Source of the DNA: Ruminobacter sp964520475
GTDB taxonomy: Bacteria; Pseudomonadota; Gammaproteobacteria; Enterobacterales; Succinivibrionaceae
Reading direction: 5' to 3'
Length of the DNA stretch: 64,000 nucleotides
Assembly: GCA_964520475.1 (NCBI GenBank)
Contig: CAZFNS010000003.1
Coordinates: 56,208 to 120,207, forward strand
Below are positions 6,974 through 16,390 of the stretch, in pieces. Position numbers and translations under genes: made by a program. The notes beneath the pieces were generated by a model. The model was not told where the DNA came from and ran no database searches. It was given only the letters and a program-made list of their open reading frames with translations. Within the stretch, counting starts at the first letter, position 1. Each line of letters begins with the position of its first letter.

Positions 6974-8134
6974 TTATTTTACCTCGCTTGCTGTAATTGC
7001 CTGCTCCAGATCGGCAAGCAGATCGCCGGCGTTCTCGATGCCGACGGATAAACGGATCAGACCTTCCGTGATGCCCACTTTCTGCCTCGTCTCGTACGGG
7101 ATGGACGCGTGCGTCATGCTGGCGGGATGGCAGACCAGGCTTTCCACGCCGCCGAGGCTTTCCGCGAGGGCGATCAGGCGCAGCGACGCGAAAAACTTCC
7201 GGATGTCGTAGTTCTCGCGAAGCTCGAACGAAATCATCGCCCCGCCGTTTCTGGCCTGTTTTTTGTTGATCTCGTACCCCTGTGCGTCCGGGAGCCCGGG
7301 GTAGTACACTTTTTTCACCGCCTTGCTGTCCCTGAGCCAGACCGCGACCTTCTCCGCGTTCTCCGCGTGCCGGTCGAGCCGGACCCCGAGGGTCTTGATG
7401 CCCCGGATCAGCAGATAGGAGTCGAAGGGCCCGAGGACGCCCCCGGTGGCGTTCTGGATGAAGGCGATCTTCTCGGCGAGTTCCTCGTCGTTCACCACGA
7501 CCAGCCCGGCGACCACGTCGGCGTGCCCGCCCAGGTACTTGGTGGCGCTGTGCACCACGATGTCCGCGCCGAATTCGATCGGCCTCTGCAGATAGGGCGT
7601 CATGAAGGTGTTGTCCACTATGGTGAGGACGCCGCGCTCTTTCGCGAGCGCCGCGACCCCCGCCAGATCGGTGATCGACAGGAGCGGGTTGGTGGGCGAC
7701 TCGATCAGGATCGCCTTCACGTCCGGGGAGATCGCGGCTTCGAGGGCCGCGAGATCGGTCGTGTCCTCGATGGAATAGCCGATGCCGAAGTGGTTGAAAA
7801 TTTTGTCCAGCACCCGGAAGGTGCCGCCGTAGACGTTGCTGGAGATCAGCACGCGGTCGCCCGTCCGGAACAGGCTCAGCACCGCCGTGACCGCCGCCAT
7901 GCCCGAGGCGAAGGCGAAGCCGCGCCGGCCGCCCTCGAGCTCGGCGATCAGCGCCTCGAGCGCCGCCCGGGTGGGATTGCCGGTGCGGGAATATTCCCAG
8001 CCGGTGTTGCGGCCCAGCTCGGGCTGCCGGTAGGTCGAAGTCTGGTAAATCGGCACGTTGACCGCCCCCGTGTGCTCGTCGTACGGGATCCCCCCGTGAA
8101 TGAGCGCCGATTCGATGTTACGGTAATTAGCCAT
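6974..8134 (-). CDS. mccB: Cystathionine gamma-lyase / homocysteine gamma-lyase (MccB-like)
   Basis: 386-residue Cys/Met-metabolism PLP enzyme. Motifs: YSRTGNPTRAALEALIAELEGG, FASGMAA, VDNTFMTPYLQRP, the PLP lysine Lys199 in SATKYLGGHAD, and SLGGVESLVCHPASMTHAS near the C-terminus. Length and motifs fit the gamma-lyase/gamma-synthase group. Pairing with the MccA-like gene downstream argues for the lyase that splits cystathionine into cysteine, 2-oxobutyrate and ammonia. The start follows AGGAG. It lies 252 bp downstream of cysK, probably in the same transcript. A MetB-type gamma-synthase cannot be excluded from sequence alone. Confidence 0.85.
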   Translation of the reverse strand: MANYRNIESALIHGGIPYDEHTGAVNVPIYQTSTYRQPELGRNTGWEYSRTGNPTRAALEALIAELEGGRRGFAFASGMAAVTAVLSLFRTGDRVLISSNVYGGTFRVLDKIFNHFGIGYSIEDTTDLAALEAAISPDVKAILIESPTNPLLSITDLAGVAALAKERGVLTIVDNTFMTPYLQRPIEFGADIVVHSATKYLGGHADVVAGLVVVNDEELAEKIAFIQNATGGVLGPFDSYLLIRGIKTLGVRLDRHAENAEKVAVWLRDSKAVKKVYYPGLPDAQGYEINKKQARNGGAMISFELRENYDIRKFFASLRLIALAESLGGVESLVCHPASMTHASIPYETRQKVGITEGLIRLSVGIENAGDLLADLEQAITASEVK

Positions 8135-8386
8135 AAGAAATTTCTCCTGAATTTGTCCCGCGGAAGCCGCGCAAAAGAAAAACCCCGTCTGAGTCCCGGA
8201 CGGTCCCCGGGGGATCCGTTCGGTCGGGCGGAGTTTTTTCGGTCTCGAAAATCCGTTTCACGCACCTGCAAAACCGCCGCCCGCGTCCGCGCGCGGACAG
8301 CGCGAACGGAGCGACGGGGCCGGCCGGGCCGGCGAAACGGCGGTTCTCATCTTCTTTTTCACCTCGCGCTGCGGAATCTTCGCCGC

Positions 8387-9319
<933 letters not shown>

Positions 9320-9380
9320 GCGTTCGCTCCTTGATGTTCCTTAACGACGGCGCCGCCGGGGCCGCGGCCCGGTGACGCAT

Positions 9381-9405
9381 AAAGCCTATATGTTACCTAG
9401 GTTTT
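9381..9405. promoter_or_regulatory. Putative CymR-type operator O2 (cysK)
   Basis: Inverted repeat AAAGCCTA (9381-9388) and TAGGTTTT (9398-9405), one mismatch between arms, with a 9-bp spacer that begins TATGTT. Layout and spacer core match the site at 5186-5210. It covers about -1 to +24 of the cysK promoter, a repressor position. Confidence 0.68.
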
Positions 9406-9410
9406 GATTC

Positions 9411-9440
9411 ATTATACTATACGGCTTTTTTTCGTGTCAA
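9411..9440 (-). promoter_or_regulatory. Sigma-70 promoter of cysK-mccB-mccA
   Basis: Perfect TTGACA (9440-9435), 18-nt spacer, perfect TATAAT (9416-9411) on the minus strand, predicting a start near 9404. It is one of the best promoter matches in the window. Confidence 0.82.
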
Positions 9441-9500
9441 GCCGGGCGCGCCGTAATTCGGAAGCGCGCCGCCCCGGCCGGCGCGGGCGCCGCGGCGCCC

Positions 9501-9584
9501 AAAAAAAACGGCACGGCCGGATTTTCCCGGGCCGTGCCGCCTTTCGCGTAAATAAAAACCCCGCCGCGCCGCCTTCGGCGGCGC
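9501..9584 (-). terminator. Tandem intrinsic terminators
   Basis: Two hairpins follow the orphan gene on the minus strand. The first (9566-9584, GCGCCGCC arms with a 3-nt loop) is followed by a short U-run at 9553-9558; the second (9509-9539, CGGCACGGCC arms) ends in eight U's (9508-9501). Together they shield the cysK promoter from read-through. Confidence 0.85.
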
Positions 9585-9615
9585 TCCCGCCCGGAGGCGG
9601 AGGCGGTACCGGGCG

Positions 9616-10047
9616 CTACCACTCCTTGGAAACTCTGTCGAGCATGACGTACAGGGCGTGCGCGAGCGAATCCTCGCCGAAGAAATTCCTGATCGCCGGG
9701 AAATCCTCGACGGTGGCCGCGTTGTAATGCTTCTCCTCGTTGTCAATCAGAGTCATTCTCTGGCATACGAACTTGTCTTTCTTCGTCTTGAACAGCTTGA
9801 GATACCCGAGACGGCGGTCATCCTTGTTGTGGCGCTCCTCGACATTGCAGATCTGCCAGCCCGTGAACGTTATGTCGACCTTGCCGTCGCGTCTTATGAC
9901 CTCGTCCGTGGGCAGGTCGGACAGTCTTTTGCACAAGTCGGGACGCTCCTTGATGATCGCGTTCTTGTGATCCTCTTCCGTTACTTTCCCGAGAGCGGCG
10001 TCGGTCTGTGCCTGACCTTCTTTAAAAAATTTGTCAAAAAAACCCAT
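9616..10047 (-). CDS. Hypothetical protein, soluble, unrecognised
   Basis: 143 residues, charged, no signal peptide or membrane segment. It starts MGFFDKFFKEGQAQTDAALGKVTEEDHKNAI, an amphipathic helical opening, and its middle (VDITFTGWQICNVEERHN, RRLGYLKLFKTKKDKFVCQRMTLID) looks like a mixed alpha/beta domain. I do not recognise the family. The ribosome site is weak, with GGGGGAG about 13 nt before the ATG. It appears monocistronic: tandem terminators follow it, and an AT-rich region (10080-10190) upstream could hold a promoter. Codon use resembles its neighbours, so it is probably a real gene. Confidence 0.7.
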   Translation of the reverse strand: MGFFDKFFKEGQAQTDAALGKVTEEDHKNAIIKERPDLCKRLSDLPTDEVIRRDGKVDITFTGWQICNVEERHNKDDRRLGYLKLFKTKKDKFVCQRMTLIDNEEKHYNAATVEDFPAIRNFFGEDSLAHALYVMLDRVSKEW

Positions 10048-10255
10048 AGTAAGTAAAGACTCCCCCGATGATGGTGTGGATATCGGACATCAGCGGATAT
10101 TTATAATAATACTCTTATACCGTTGCGGTTACATCATTCAATTTCACTTTTCCACCACATGATGGAACAATATAACATTTTTCGGGGGTTTGTACACCAG
10201 AAAAATGTCGCGCCGCGGTTAATTTTCCCGCGCCCGGGCCGGGCGCGCCGCCCGG

Positions 10256-11569
10256 TCAGCGGGCGATCAGTCCGGAATTGACCGACTTCAGATCCTCCTC
10301 GGAGAGCAGGCCGGCCGTGTACCGGAGATTGAGCCAGTTCAGGATGTAGTCGTAGCGGGCGCTCGCGAGATCGCTCTTGGCGTTGTACAGGTTCTCGGTG
10401 GCGTCGAGCACGTCGACGATCGTTCTGGTGCCCACGTCGTAACCGGCCTCGGTCGCGTCCAGCGCGCTCTGCGCGGACACCACGGACTGGGTGTACGCCC
10501 GCACCGTCCCGATCGCGGCGTTAACGTTGTTGTACTGGCTGTAAAGCGAGGTCTGCACCGTCCGGTGGACGTTCTCGAGCGCCTCGCCGGCGGCGACGTA
10601 ATTAAGCTTGGCCTGTTCGACCCGGCTGGACACGGATCCGCCGCTGTACAGGGGAATGTTGAGCTGGAGGCCGATCGTCCCGCTGTTGAGGGTGCCGTCC
10701 TCCCTGGTCATGTCGTTTTCCTTGTAATTGGTGTACTGGGAGCTCAGCTGGCCGTACAGATCGAGGGTCGGCTCGTGGCCGGTCTGCGCCAGGGTGATCT
10801 GATCCTTGGCGATGTCTTTCTCGATCATTTTCGCCTGCAGGTTTATGTTGTTCTGCTCGGCGGTTTCGAGCCAGTAGCCGGTGTCCTTCTTCACGCCGGG
10901 GGTGGAGAATTTGCTCACGTCCAGGGGAGAAAGGTTCTTGTGTTCCATGCCGGTGATCTGGCGGAGGTTCTCGTACCGGTTCTCGAGATCGTTTTCGGCG
11001 ATGATCACCTGCGCGGTCGACATGTCGTAGGCCGCCTTGGCTTCCTGCACGTCGGTGGCGGCGATGAGCCCCACCGAGAACTTCTGGTTCGACTCGTCGT
11101 AGTGACGCTTCAGGGCGTCCCGGTCGGCCTTCTTGAACTCGAGGATTTCCTGCGCCTCGAGCACGTTGAAATACGCCGTGGCGGTTCTCAGCATGAGGTT
11201 CTGCAGACTGTCGTTGTAGGCGAGATCGGAAACGGTGGCCTGCTTCTCCGCGATGGTGCTGCCGACGAAGTTGGAGTGGCGCCAGATCGACTGCTGCAGC
11301 GACAGGGTGCCGCCCGCCACCATGGCCGTGCCCGCGTCGTCCTTGTTGGTTTTGAGGTAGTGGACGTCGCCGCTCAGGTTAAGCTGGGGCAGGTTCGCCG
11401 CGTCGACCTCGTTGACGGCCTCCCTGGTCGCGTCCCTCTGCGCCTTCATCTGCAGAACAACCGGATCCTTGGTCTGCGCCAAACTGTATATGTCCCACAG
11501 GTCGTCCGCGCAAACGGTACCGGACAGCGCCGGCGCGAGCAGGGCCGCCGCTAAAACTGACAGTCTCAT
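10256..11569 (-). CDS. tolC: TolC-family outer-membrane efflux channel
   Basis: 437 residues from the ATG at 11569, which has GGGAG 5 nt upstream and is followed by a signal peptide (MRLSVLAAALLAPALSGTVCA). The mature protein opens with DDLWDIYSLAQTKDPVV and carries two OEP repeats with long heptad-rich helices. TolC-type features are LNLSGDVHYLKTN, LQLNIPLYSGGSVSSRVEQAKLNY, and DVGTRTIVDVLDATENLYNAKSDLASARYDYILNWLNL close to the C-terminus. It would form a trimeric outer-membrane and periplasmic channel for tripartite drug efflux and type I secretion. No pump or membrane-fusion gene is adjacent, as for E. coli tolC. A TATAAT lies at 11620-11615 on the minus strand. Confidence 0.9.
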   Translation of the reverse strand: MRLSVLAAALLAPALSGTVCADDLWDIYSLAQTKDPVVLQMKAQRDATREAVNEVDAANLPQLNLSGDVHYLKTNKDDAGTAMVAGGTLSLQQSIWRHSNFVGSTIAEKQATVSDLAYNDSLQNLMLRTATAYFNVLEAQEILEFKKADRDALKRHYDESNQKFSVGLIAATDVQEAKAAYDMSTAQVIIAENDLENRYENLRQITGMEHKNLSPLDVSKFSTPGVKKDTGYWLETAEQNNINLQAKMIEKDIAKDQITLAQTGHEPTLDLYGQLSSQYTNYKENDMTREDGTLNSGTIGLQLNIPLYSGGSVSSRVEQAKLNYVAAGEALENVHRTVQTSLYSQYNNVNAAIGTVRAYTQSVVSAQSALDATEAGYDVGTRTIVDVLDATENLYNAKSDLASARYDYILNWLNLRYTAGLLSEEDLKSVNSGLIAR

Positions 11570-11697
11570 GATGTCTCCCGTCTGAAATATTCGAAATCTA
11601 AACCACAATAGCACATTATACTAAAAGAAACCCGCGAGAAGTAGACATTTATCGCAACAATTTCGCCCGGGCGCGCCGCGGCGGGCCCCGCCCGGCG

Positions 11698-12618
11698 TCA
11701 TTTTCCGGGAGTCTTCGCGCGGGGATGCGCGTTTTCGTACACCTTGCGGATCCGGCTCAGGCTCACGTGGGTGTAGATCTCCGTGGTGGTCATCGAAGCG
11801 TGCCCGAGCAGTTCCTGGATGGATCTGAGATCGGCCCCGCGGTTGAGCAGCTCCGTGGCGAAGGCGTGGCGCAGCGTGTGCGCCGAGACGTTTTTGAGGA
11901 TCCCGGCCCGGTCCGCCAGCGCCTTGATGCGCTTGAACAGGTACTGGCGGGTGAACGGCCGGCCGGTCTCGGGATTGGCGAAGATTTTAAGCCCCCGGTA
12001 CTCCGGGATTTCCCCGTCCTTCATCATGCCGCGGAACTTCCCGAGGTACAGCCCGAGGACCCGGAGCTGCTCGTCCGACACGGGCACCAGCCTTTCCTTG
12101 TCCCCCTTGCCGCGCACCCGCAGCAGTTTCTGTTCGAAGTTTATCGCGTCGAAGGACAGGTTCATCACCTCGGACGACCGCAGCCCGGACCCGTAGATGA
12201 AGAGCAGGATGCATTTGACCCGCAGCCCGTCGAGCGTGTCCTCGGGCAGATCCCCGAGCAGCCGCATGACCTCCTCGTGGGAGACGACCCTGGGGATGCG
12301 CTTCCCCAGCTTCGGCATCGGGACGTTTTCGAGGGGATTGTCCGCCCGGGCGCCCTCGGCCTTGAGGAAGCGCGCGAAGGAGCGGACGGCGTTGACCGCG
12401 GTGAAGGAGGAGGAGGCCTTCAGGCCGCGCTCGTCGAGCAGGTAGGCCATGTAGGCCTCGAAATCGTCGGTCGTGAAATCGGCCGGGCCCGCGTTCCTGC
12501 GCTCGAGGAACGCGAGGAACTTCCGCACCTGGCAGGCGTAGGTGGCGAACGTCGCCCGCGAGAGGGTGAGCTCCCCTCTCACGTACGCCTCGTATCTTTT
12601 GAGCAGCAGCCGGTCCAT
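11698..12618 (-). CDS. xerD: Tyrosine recombinase XerD (chromosome dimer resolution)
   Basis: 306 residues: N-terminal SAM-like DNA-binding domain (about 1-95) and C-terminal catalytic domain. The catalytic set is complete: Arg147 (GSGLRSSEV), Lys174 (GKGDKERLVPV), His247-x-x-Arg250 (HTLRHAF), His273 (LGHASM) and Tyr282 (TEIYTHV). It resolves chromosome dimers at dif with XerC under FtsK control. Resemblance to XerD over XerC comes from the RGKGDKERLVP and LGHSxxxTTxIYTHV pattern. A longer open frame extends upstream, but the ATG at 12618 has GGGGAGG 9 nt ahead and gives the normal length. It lies 45 bp downstream of parE on the same strand. Confidence 0.9.
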   Translation of the reverse strand: MDRLLLKRYEAYVRGELTLSRATFATYACQVRKFLAFLERRNAGPADFTTDDFEAYMAYLLDERGLKASSSFTAVNAVRSFARFLKAEGARADNPLENVPMPKLGKRIPRVVSHEEVMRLLGDLPEDTLDGLRVKCILLFIYGSGLRSSEVMNLSFDAINFEQKLLRVRGKGDKERLVPVSDEQLRVLGLYLGKFRGMMKDGEIPEYRGLKIFANPETGRPFTRQYLFKRIKALADRAGILKNVSAHTLRHAFATELLNRGADLRSIQELLGHASMTTTEIYTHVSLSRIRKVYENAHPRAKTPGK

Positions 12619-12662
12619 GACGGCACCTCCCCGAAAGCCGGTCCGGATCCCCCCCCGCGGGG

Positions 12663-14579
12663 CTAATCCAGAATCTCGGCGAGACAGCCTTTCTCGGCGA
12701 GCCATTCCCTGCGGTCCGCCTCGCGCCTGTTTTTCTTGGACAGCAGCATGTCCATGACGCCGAAGGCGCTCGCCTCGCCCGCCGCGTCGAGGGTGAGGCG
12801 GACCAGCCGCCGCGTGGCGGGATCCATGGTCGTTTCCCGGAGCTGGGAGGGGTTCATCTCGCCGAGGCCCTTGAACCTGGTCACCTCGACGGCGCCGCGG
12901 CGCCGGCTCAGTTTGCGGACGAGATTGTCCCTTTCCCGCTCGTCGAGCACGTAATGGCTCTCCGTGCCCTGCGTGACCCGGAACAGGGGCGGCATGGCGA
13001 CGTACAGATGGCCCTGCTCGATGACGGCCGGGAAATGCCGCGCGAACAGCGCGCAGATGAGCGTGCCGATGTGGAGGCCGTCGGAGTCCGCGTCCGCCAG
13101 GATGCATATTTTGTTGTAGCGGAGCCCGCTCAGATCCTTCGCGGCGGGGTCGAGCCCGATGGCGGTGGAGATGTCGCGGATCGTGTCCGACTCGAAGATC
13201 TTCTCGGTCTCCACGTCCCAGGTGTTGAGGATTTTGCCCCGGAGCGGCAGCACGGCCTGGTACTCCCGGTCGCGCGCGCTGCTGGCCGAGCCCCCGGCGG
13301 AATCGCCCTCCACCAGGAAGAGCTCGCCCCGCGCGGGATCCGTGCTGGTGCAGTCCTTGAGTTTGCCCGGCAGGGTGGGCCCGCCGGCGATCTTTTTCCG
13401 GACCACGGTCTTCGCCGACCGCGCCCGCGCGCTCGCCCGCGCGACGCAGATCTCCGCGATCGCGGCGCCGGCCTCGACGTTGGCGTTCAGCCAGAGGGTG
13501 AAGTTGTCCCGGACCGCGCCCGCCACCAGGGACGCGCATTCCCGGCTGGAGAGCTTCTCCTTGGTCTGCCCCGCGAACTGCGGCTCGGGCGTCTTGACGG
13601 ACAGCACGAACGACGCGTTGTCCCAGGTGTCGTCGACGGTCAGGGAAAGATTCTTCGGCAGGAGGCCGTGAATGTCGCAGAATTCCTTGATCGAGGCGTT
13701 GACGGCCTGCCTGAGGCCGTTGACGTGGGTGCCGCCCAGCGGCGTGGGAATGAGGTTGACGTAGGATTCGGCGACGGTTCCCGGAGAATCCTTCATCCAG
13801 ACGATCGCCCACTCGACCGTCGAGTCCTCGGTTTCCCGGCGGCCGCTGTAAGGCTCCGGCTCCGGCGCGCGCGCCGCGGAGCCGAGCTCCTCGGCGAGGT
13901 AATCCCTGAGCTCGCCCCGGAAAAGCCAGCTGTGCTTTTCCCCGGAGCGCCGGTCCTCGAAAGTGACGGCGAGCCCCGGGCACAGCACCGCCTTCGCCTT
14001 GAGCAGGGCGGCCATCGGGCCGGGCCGGAACGCCGGGCTCTCGAAGTACGCCGGGTTGGGCCGGAAGCGGATCCGGGTGCCGGTGTCCTCCGGGTAGGTT
14101 TCCCCGACCTCGCGCAGATCCTCCGTCTTCACCCCGTCGGCGTAGGCGATCCGGTAGATTTTGCCGCCGCGCCTGATCTCGGCCTCGAGCTTTTCCGACA
14201 GGGCGTTCACCACGCTGACGCCCACCCCGTGCAGGCCGCCCGAAAAGGCGTAGTTCTTGTTCGAGAACTTGCCGCCCGCGTGGAGCCTCCCGAAAATCAG
14301 CTCCACCGCCGGGACTTTTTCCTGGGAATGCATGTCGACCGGCATGCCCCGCCCGTCGTCCGCCACCTCGAGCGACCCGTCCTCAAGCAGGATCACGTCG
14401 ATCCGGGTCGCGAACCCGGCCAGGGCCTCGTCCACGCTGTTGTCGATCACCTCGGTGCCGAGATGGTTCGGCGACGACGTGTCCGTGTACATGCCGGGAC
14501 GGCGCCTCACCGGATCGAGCCCCTCGAGGACCTCGATGGAGTCGCCGTTGTATTCGTTCTCTTCTTTTTCTTCGGACAT
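12663..14579 (-). CDS. parE: DNA topoisomerase IV subunit B
   Basis: About 638 residues. The GHKL ATPase region shows EVLEGLDPVRRRPGMYTDTSSPNHLGTEVIDNSVDEALAG and DDGRGMPVD, followed by the transducer and a TOPRIM domain (EGDSAGGSA, DADSDGLHIGTL) and the short C-terminal region typical of ParE. With ParA-type partner ParC it decatenates replicated chromosomes. The start is either ATG 14579 or GTG 14588; I chose the ATG, with a weak GGGTGA upstream. The order yqiA-parE is conserved in gammaproteobacteria, which separates it from GyrB. Confidence 0.95.
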   Translation of the reverse strand: MSEEKEENEYNGDSIEVLEGLDPVRRRPGMYTDTSSPNHLGTEVIDNSVDEALAGFATRIDVILLEDGSLEVADDGRGMPVDMHSQEKVPAVELIFGRLHAGGKFSNKNYAFSGGLHGVGVSVVNALSEKLEAEIRRGGKIYRIAYADGVKTEDLREVGETYPEDTGTRIRFRPNPAYFESPAFRPGPMAALLKAKAVLCPGLAVTFEDRRSGEKHSWLFRGELRDYLAEELGSAARAPEPEPYSGRRETEDSTVEWAIVWMKDSPGTVAESYVNLIPTPLGGTHVNGLRQAVNASIKEFCDIHGLLPKNLSLTVDDTWDNASFVLSVKTPEPQFAGQTKEKLSSRECASLVAGAVRDNFTLWLNANVEAGAAIAEICVARASARARSAKTVVRKKIAGGPTLPGKLKDCTSTDPARGELFLVEGDSAGGSASSARDREYQAVLPLRGKILNTWDVETEKIFESDTIRDISTAIGLDPAAKDLSGLRYNKICILADADSDGLHIGTLICALFARHFPAVIEQGHLYVAMPPLFRVTQGTESHYVLDERERDNLVRKLSRRRGAVEVTRFKGLGEMNPSQLRETTMDPATRRLVRLTLDAAGEASAFGVMDMLLSKKNRREADRREWLAEKGCLAEILD

Positions 14580-14711
14580 TGCTATCACCCGTGGCGTTTG
14601 GCCCGGAACCTCCGGGCGGCCGCTCCCGCGCGCATTATCGGCCCCCGCGGGGGCCGGGGCCGGGGCGCGGAGCCTTAGATCCGCGGCGGAACCGGCGCGG
14701 GGCGCCGCCCC

Positions 14712-15302
14712 CTATCTGTTTCTCAGGAACCTGATTATCTCGGGCAGGCAGAACTCGTAATTGTCGAAACGGTGCGAGCCGCCGTCCTCGATGTGGACCA
14801 GGGCGCTGCGCCCGAGCAGGACGGCCGCGTCCACGTAATCGAGCACCTCGTCGCCCCGCTGCAGGTAAACCGCGAGATTGGCCGGGTCGGGCCGGTACGA
14901 CTCGGCGATCTTGCGGGCGGCGTACATGTGCTCGTCCGTGATTTCGAACTCCTCGCCCGTGTACGGGTTGATGTTCCTGCCGAGCACCTTCCCGAGGAAC
15001 TTCCAGGGATAGACGCACGGATTGATCAAAACGGCCCTGAGGCCGTACTTGGCGGCGAGGTGCATGGACAGGAACCCGCCCATGGAGCTGCCGATGAGCA
15101 GCACCTCGAATCCCTTGCTCCGGTACTTTTCGATCATGCCGCACATGTCGGCGAACGACTCGGCGGGCGTGTCGGGCAGATCCATGGCGTCGAAGGAGAG
15201 GTCGTCCTCGTAATCCCTGATGTACTGCTTGGTCAGCTCGGCCTTCATGGCCCGGGCGGACGATTTGAACCCGTGCACGTACAGGACTATCTGTCTTGCC
15301 AT
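14712..15302 (-). CDS. yqiA: YqiA-like alpha/beta-hydrolase esterase
   Basis: 196 residues of the UPF0227/YqiA family. It starts MARQIVLYVHGFKSSARAMKA with the oxyanion strand HGF, has the nucleophile Ser73 in GSSMGG, and the catalytic His177 in GGSHRFDNYE. E. coli YqiA is an esterase acting on short acyl-CoA and p-nitrophenyl substrates; its physiological role is unsettled. The stop of cpdA and the start of this gene overlap (TGATG), so they are translationally coupled, matching the conserved cpdA-yqiA-parE cluster. Confidence 0.9.
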   Translation of the reverse strand: MARQIVLYVHGFKSSARAMKAELTKQYIRDYEDDLSFDAMDLPDTPAESFADMCGMIEKYRSKGFEVLLIGSSMGGFLSMHLAAKYGLRAVLINPCVYPWKFLGKVLGRNINPYTGEEFEITDEHMYAARKIAESYRPDPANLAVYLQRGDEVLDYVDAAVLLGRSALVHIEDGGSHRFDNYEFCLPEIIRFLRNR

Positions 15303-16138
15303 CAGTATCCCCCCACTTCGAAATCAGGTTTGAACATTTCAAAGGGAAGCCGGTAGACTTCCGTCGATATGCCCCCGTCGGGAGTGAAAGTCAGGTACCG
15401 CCAGCCCGGGCCCTTGCTGTCGAGCCCGAAATTGAAGCTCATGGGCTCGAACTGGATGCTGGTGGCCGGCGAGGCGATGAACCTTATGCCGTTCTTCACG
15501 AAGTCGACCTCCTGGTGGACGTGGCCGCACAGCACGAGCTTGACGCCCGGGTACCGGCGCACCAGGCCGAGCAGCTCCTCCTTGTTCCTGAGCTCGTGCT
15601 GGTCGAGCCAGGCGCTGTTGACCCCGAAGGCGTTGTGGTGCAGGCAGACGACGCTGTAGAGATCCGGGCGGTTGTCGAGGCACATCCGGAGATAATTGAG
15701 CTCCTCCGGGGTTATCCATCCGAACGGGGCGCTGTAGACCTGCGTGTTCAGCATGACGAACTGCCAGAGCCCGACCGTGATGTGTTTGGCGATGCTGACC
15801 CCGAGCCCCGGGAACACCCGGGCCATCTTCGGGCCGTCGTCGTGGTTGCCGGGCAGCCAGAACACCGGCTGGGGAAAAGCCTCGTGCATGATCCGCGCGA
15901 AATTCCGGTACGCCCCTTCCGAATAATCCTGGGCGATGTCGCCCGTGACGAGGATCAGATCGAAATCGCGGCCCTGGGCCTTCACGGCCCGGAGCACCGC
16001 CTCAAGGCTGCCCGCGGTGTTGATGCCGAGGAATCCGGCGCCGGGATCGGCGAACAGATGGGTGTCGGTCAGCTGCAGGGCGCGGAAAGCCCCGTCCGGC
16101 CTTTTGGGCGTTATGCATTCCCTGTCCTTGTCTTGCAC
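15302..16138 (-). CDS. cpdA: 3',5'-cyclic-AMP phosphodiesterase CpdA
   Basis: 278 residues of the class III metallophosphodiesterase family. Metal-binding motifs appear in order: LTDTHLF, GDIAQD, PGNHDDG, a lone HH in CLHHNAFG, and GHVHQEVD. It hydrolyses cAMP to AMP and so lowers CRP signalling. The start is a GTG at 16138 with only a weak purine run upstream; no better in-frame start is visible. It overlaps yqiA at its 3' end. An AT-rich segment (16270-16340) upstream probably holds its promoter. Confidence 0.92.
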   Translation of the reverse strand: MQDKDRECITPKRPDGAFRALQLTDTHLFADPGAGFLGINTAGSLEAVLRAVKAQGRDFDLILVTGDIAQDYSEGAYRNFARIMHEAFPQPVFWLPGNHDDGPKMARVFPGLGVSIAKHITVGLWQFVMLNTQVYSAPFGWITPEELNYLRMCLDNRPDLYSVVCLHHNAFGVNSAWLDQHELRNKEELLGLVRRYPGVKLVLCGHVHQEVDFVKNGIRFIASPATSIQFEPMSFNFGLDSKGPGWRYLTFTPDGGISTEVYRLPFEMFKPDFEVGGY

Positions 16139-16340
16139 AGAATAATAATCCCTTACGATACCTCTCCGGCAACCCTTCCCCCCGGGGGGACGCTCTCCCG
16201 CCCGGGAAAGCCCGTTTATCCCGCGGCAGGACGCGCGTCCGCCGGCCCGGACCGCCGCCGCAAAACGCGCCCGCTATCACATTCCCGATAATTTTTATGG
16301 TTTATTTCATATTTTTTATCTTTTATTCAATCGATTCTAA

Positions 16341-16383
16341 AGCATTGCCGGGCAATAATAAACAGCCCGCATTGTGCAATGCT
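16341..16383. repeat. Inverted repeat between cpdA and nudF
   Basis: Arms AGCATTG...GGGC and GCCC...CAATGCT enclose an AT-rich loop; GCATTG appears twice. It lies immediately downstream of the nudF stop. No clear U-tract follows on the minus strand, though AT-rich DNA does. It could be a weak terminator for nudF or an operator for cpdA. Confidence 0.4.
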
Positions 16384-16390
16384 ATATACG

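Noticed and set aside
8258..8350. A 30-codon leader peptide before mccB
   Set aside because: It has a passable ribosome site but an Arg/Pro/Ala composition typical of random GC-rich frames and only one Cys codon and no further Met codon, so no attenuation logic is visible.
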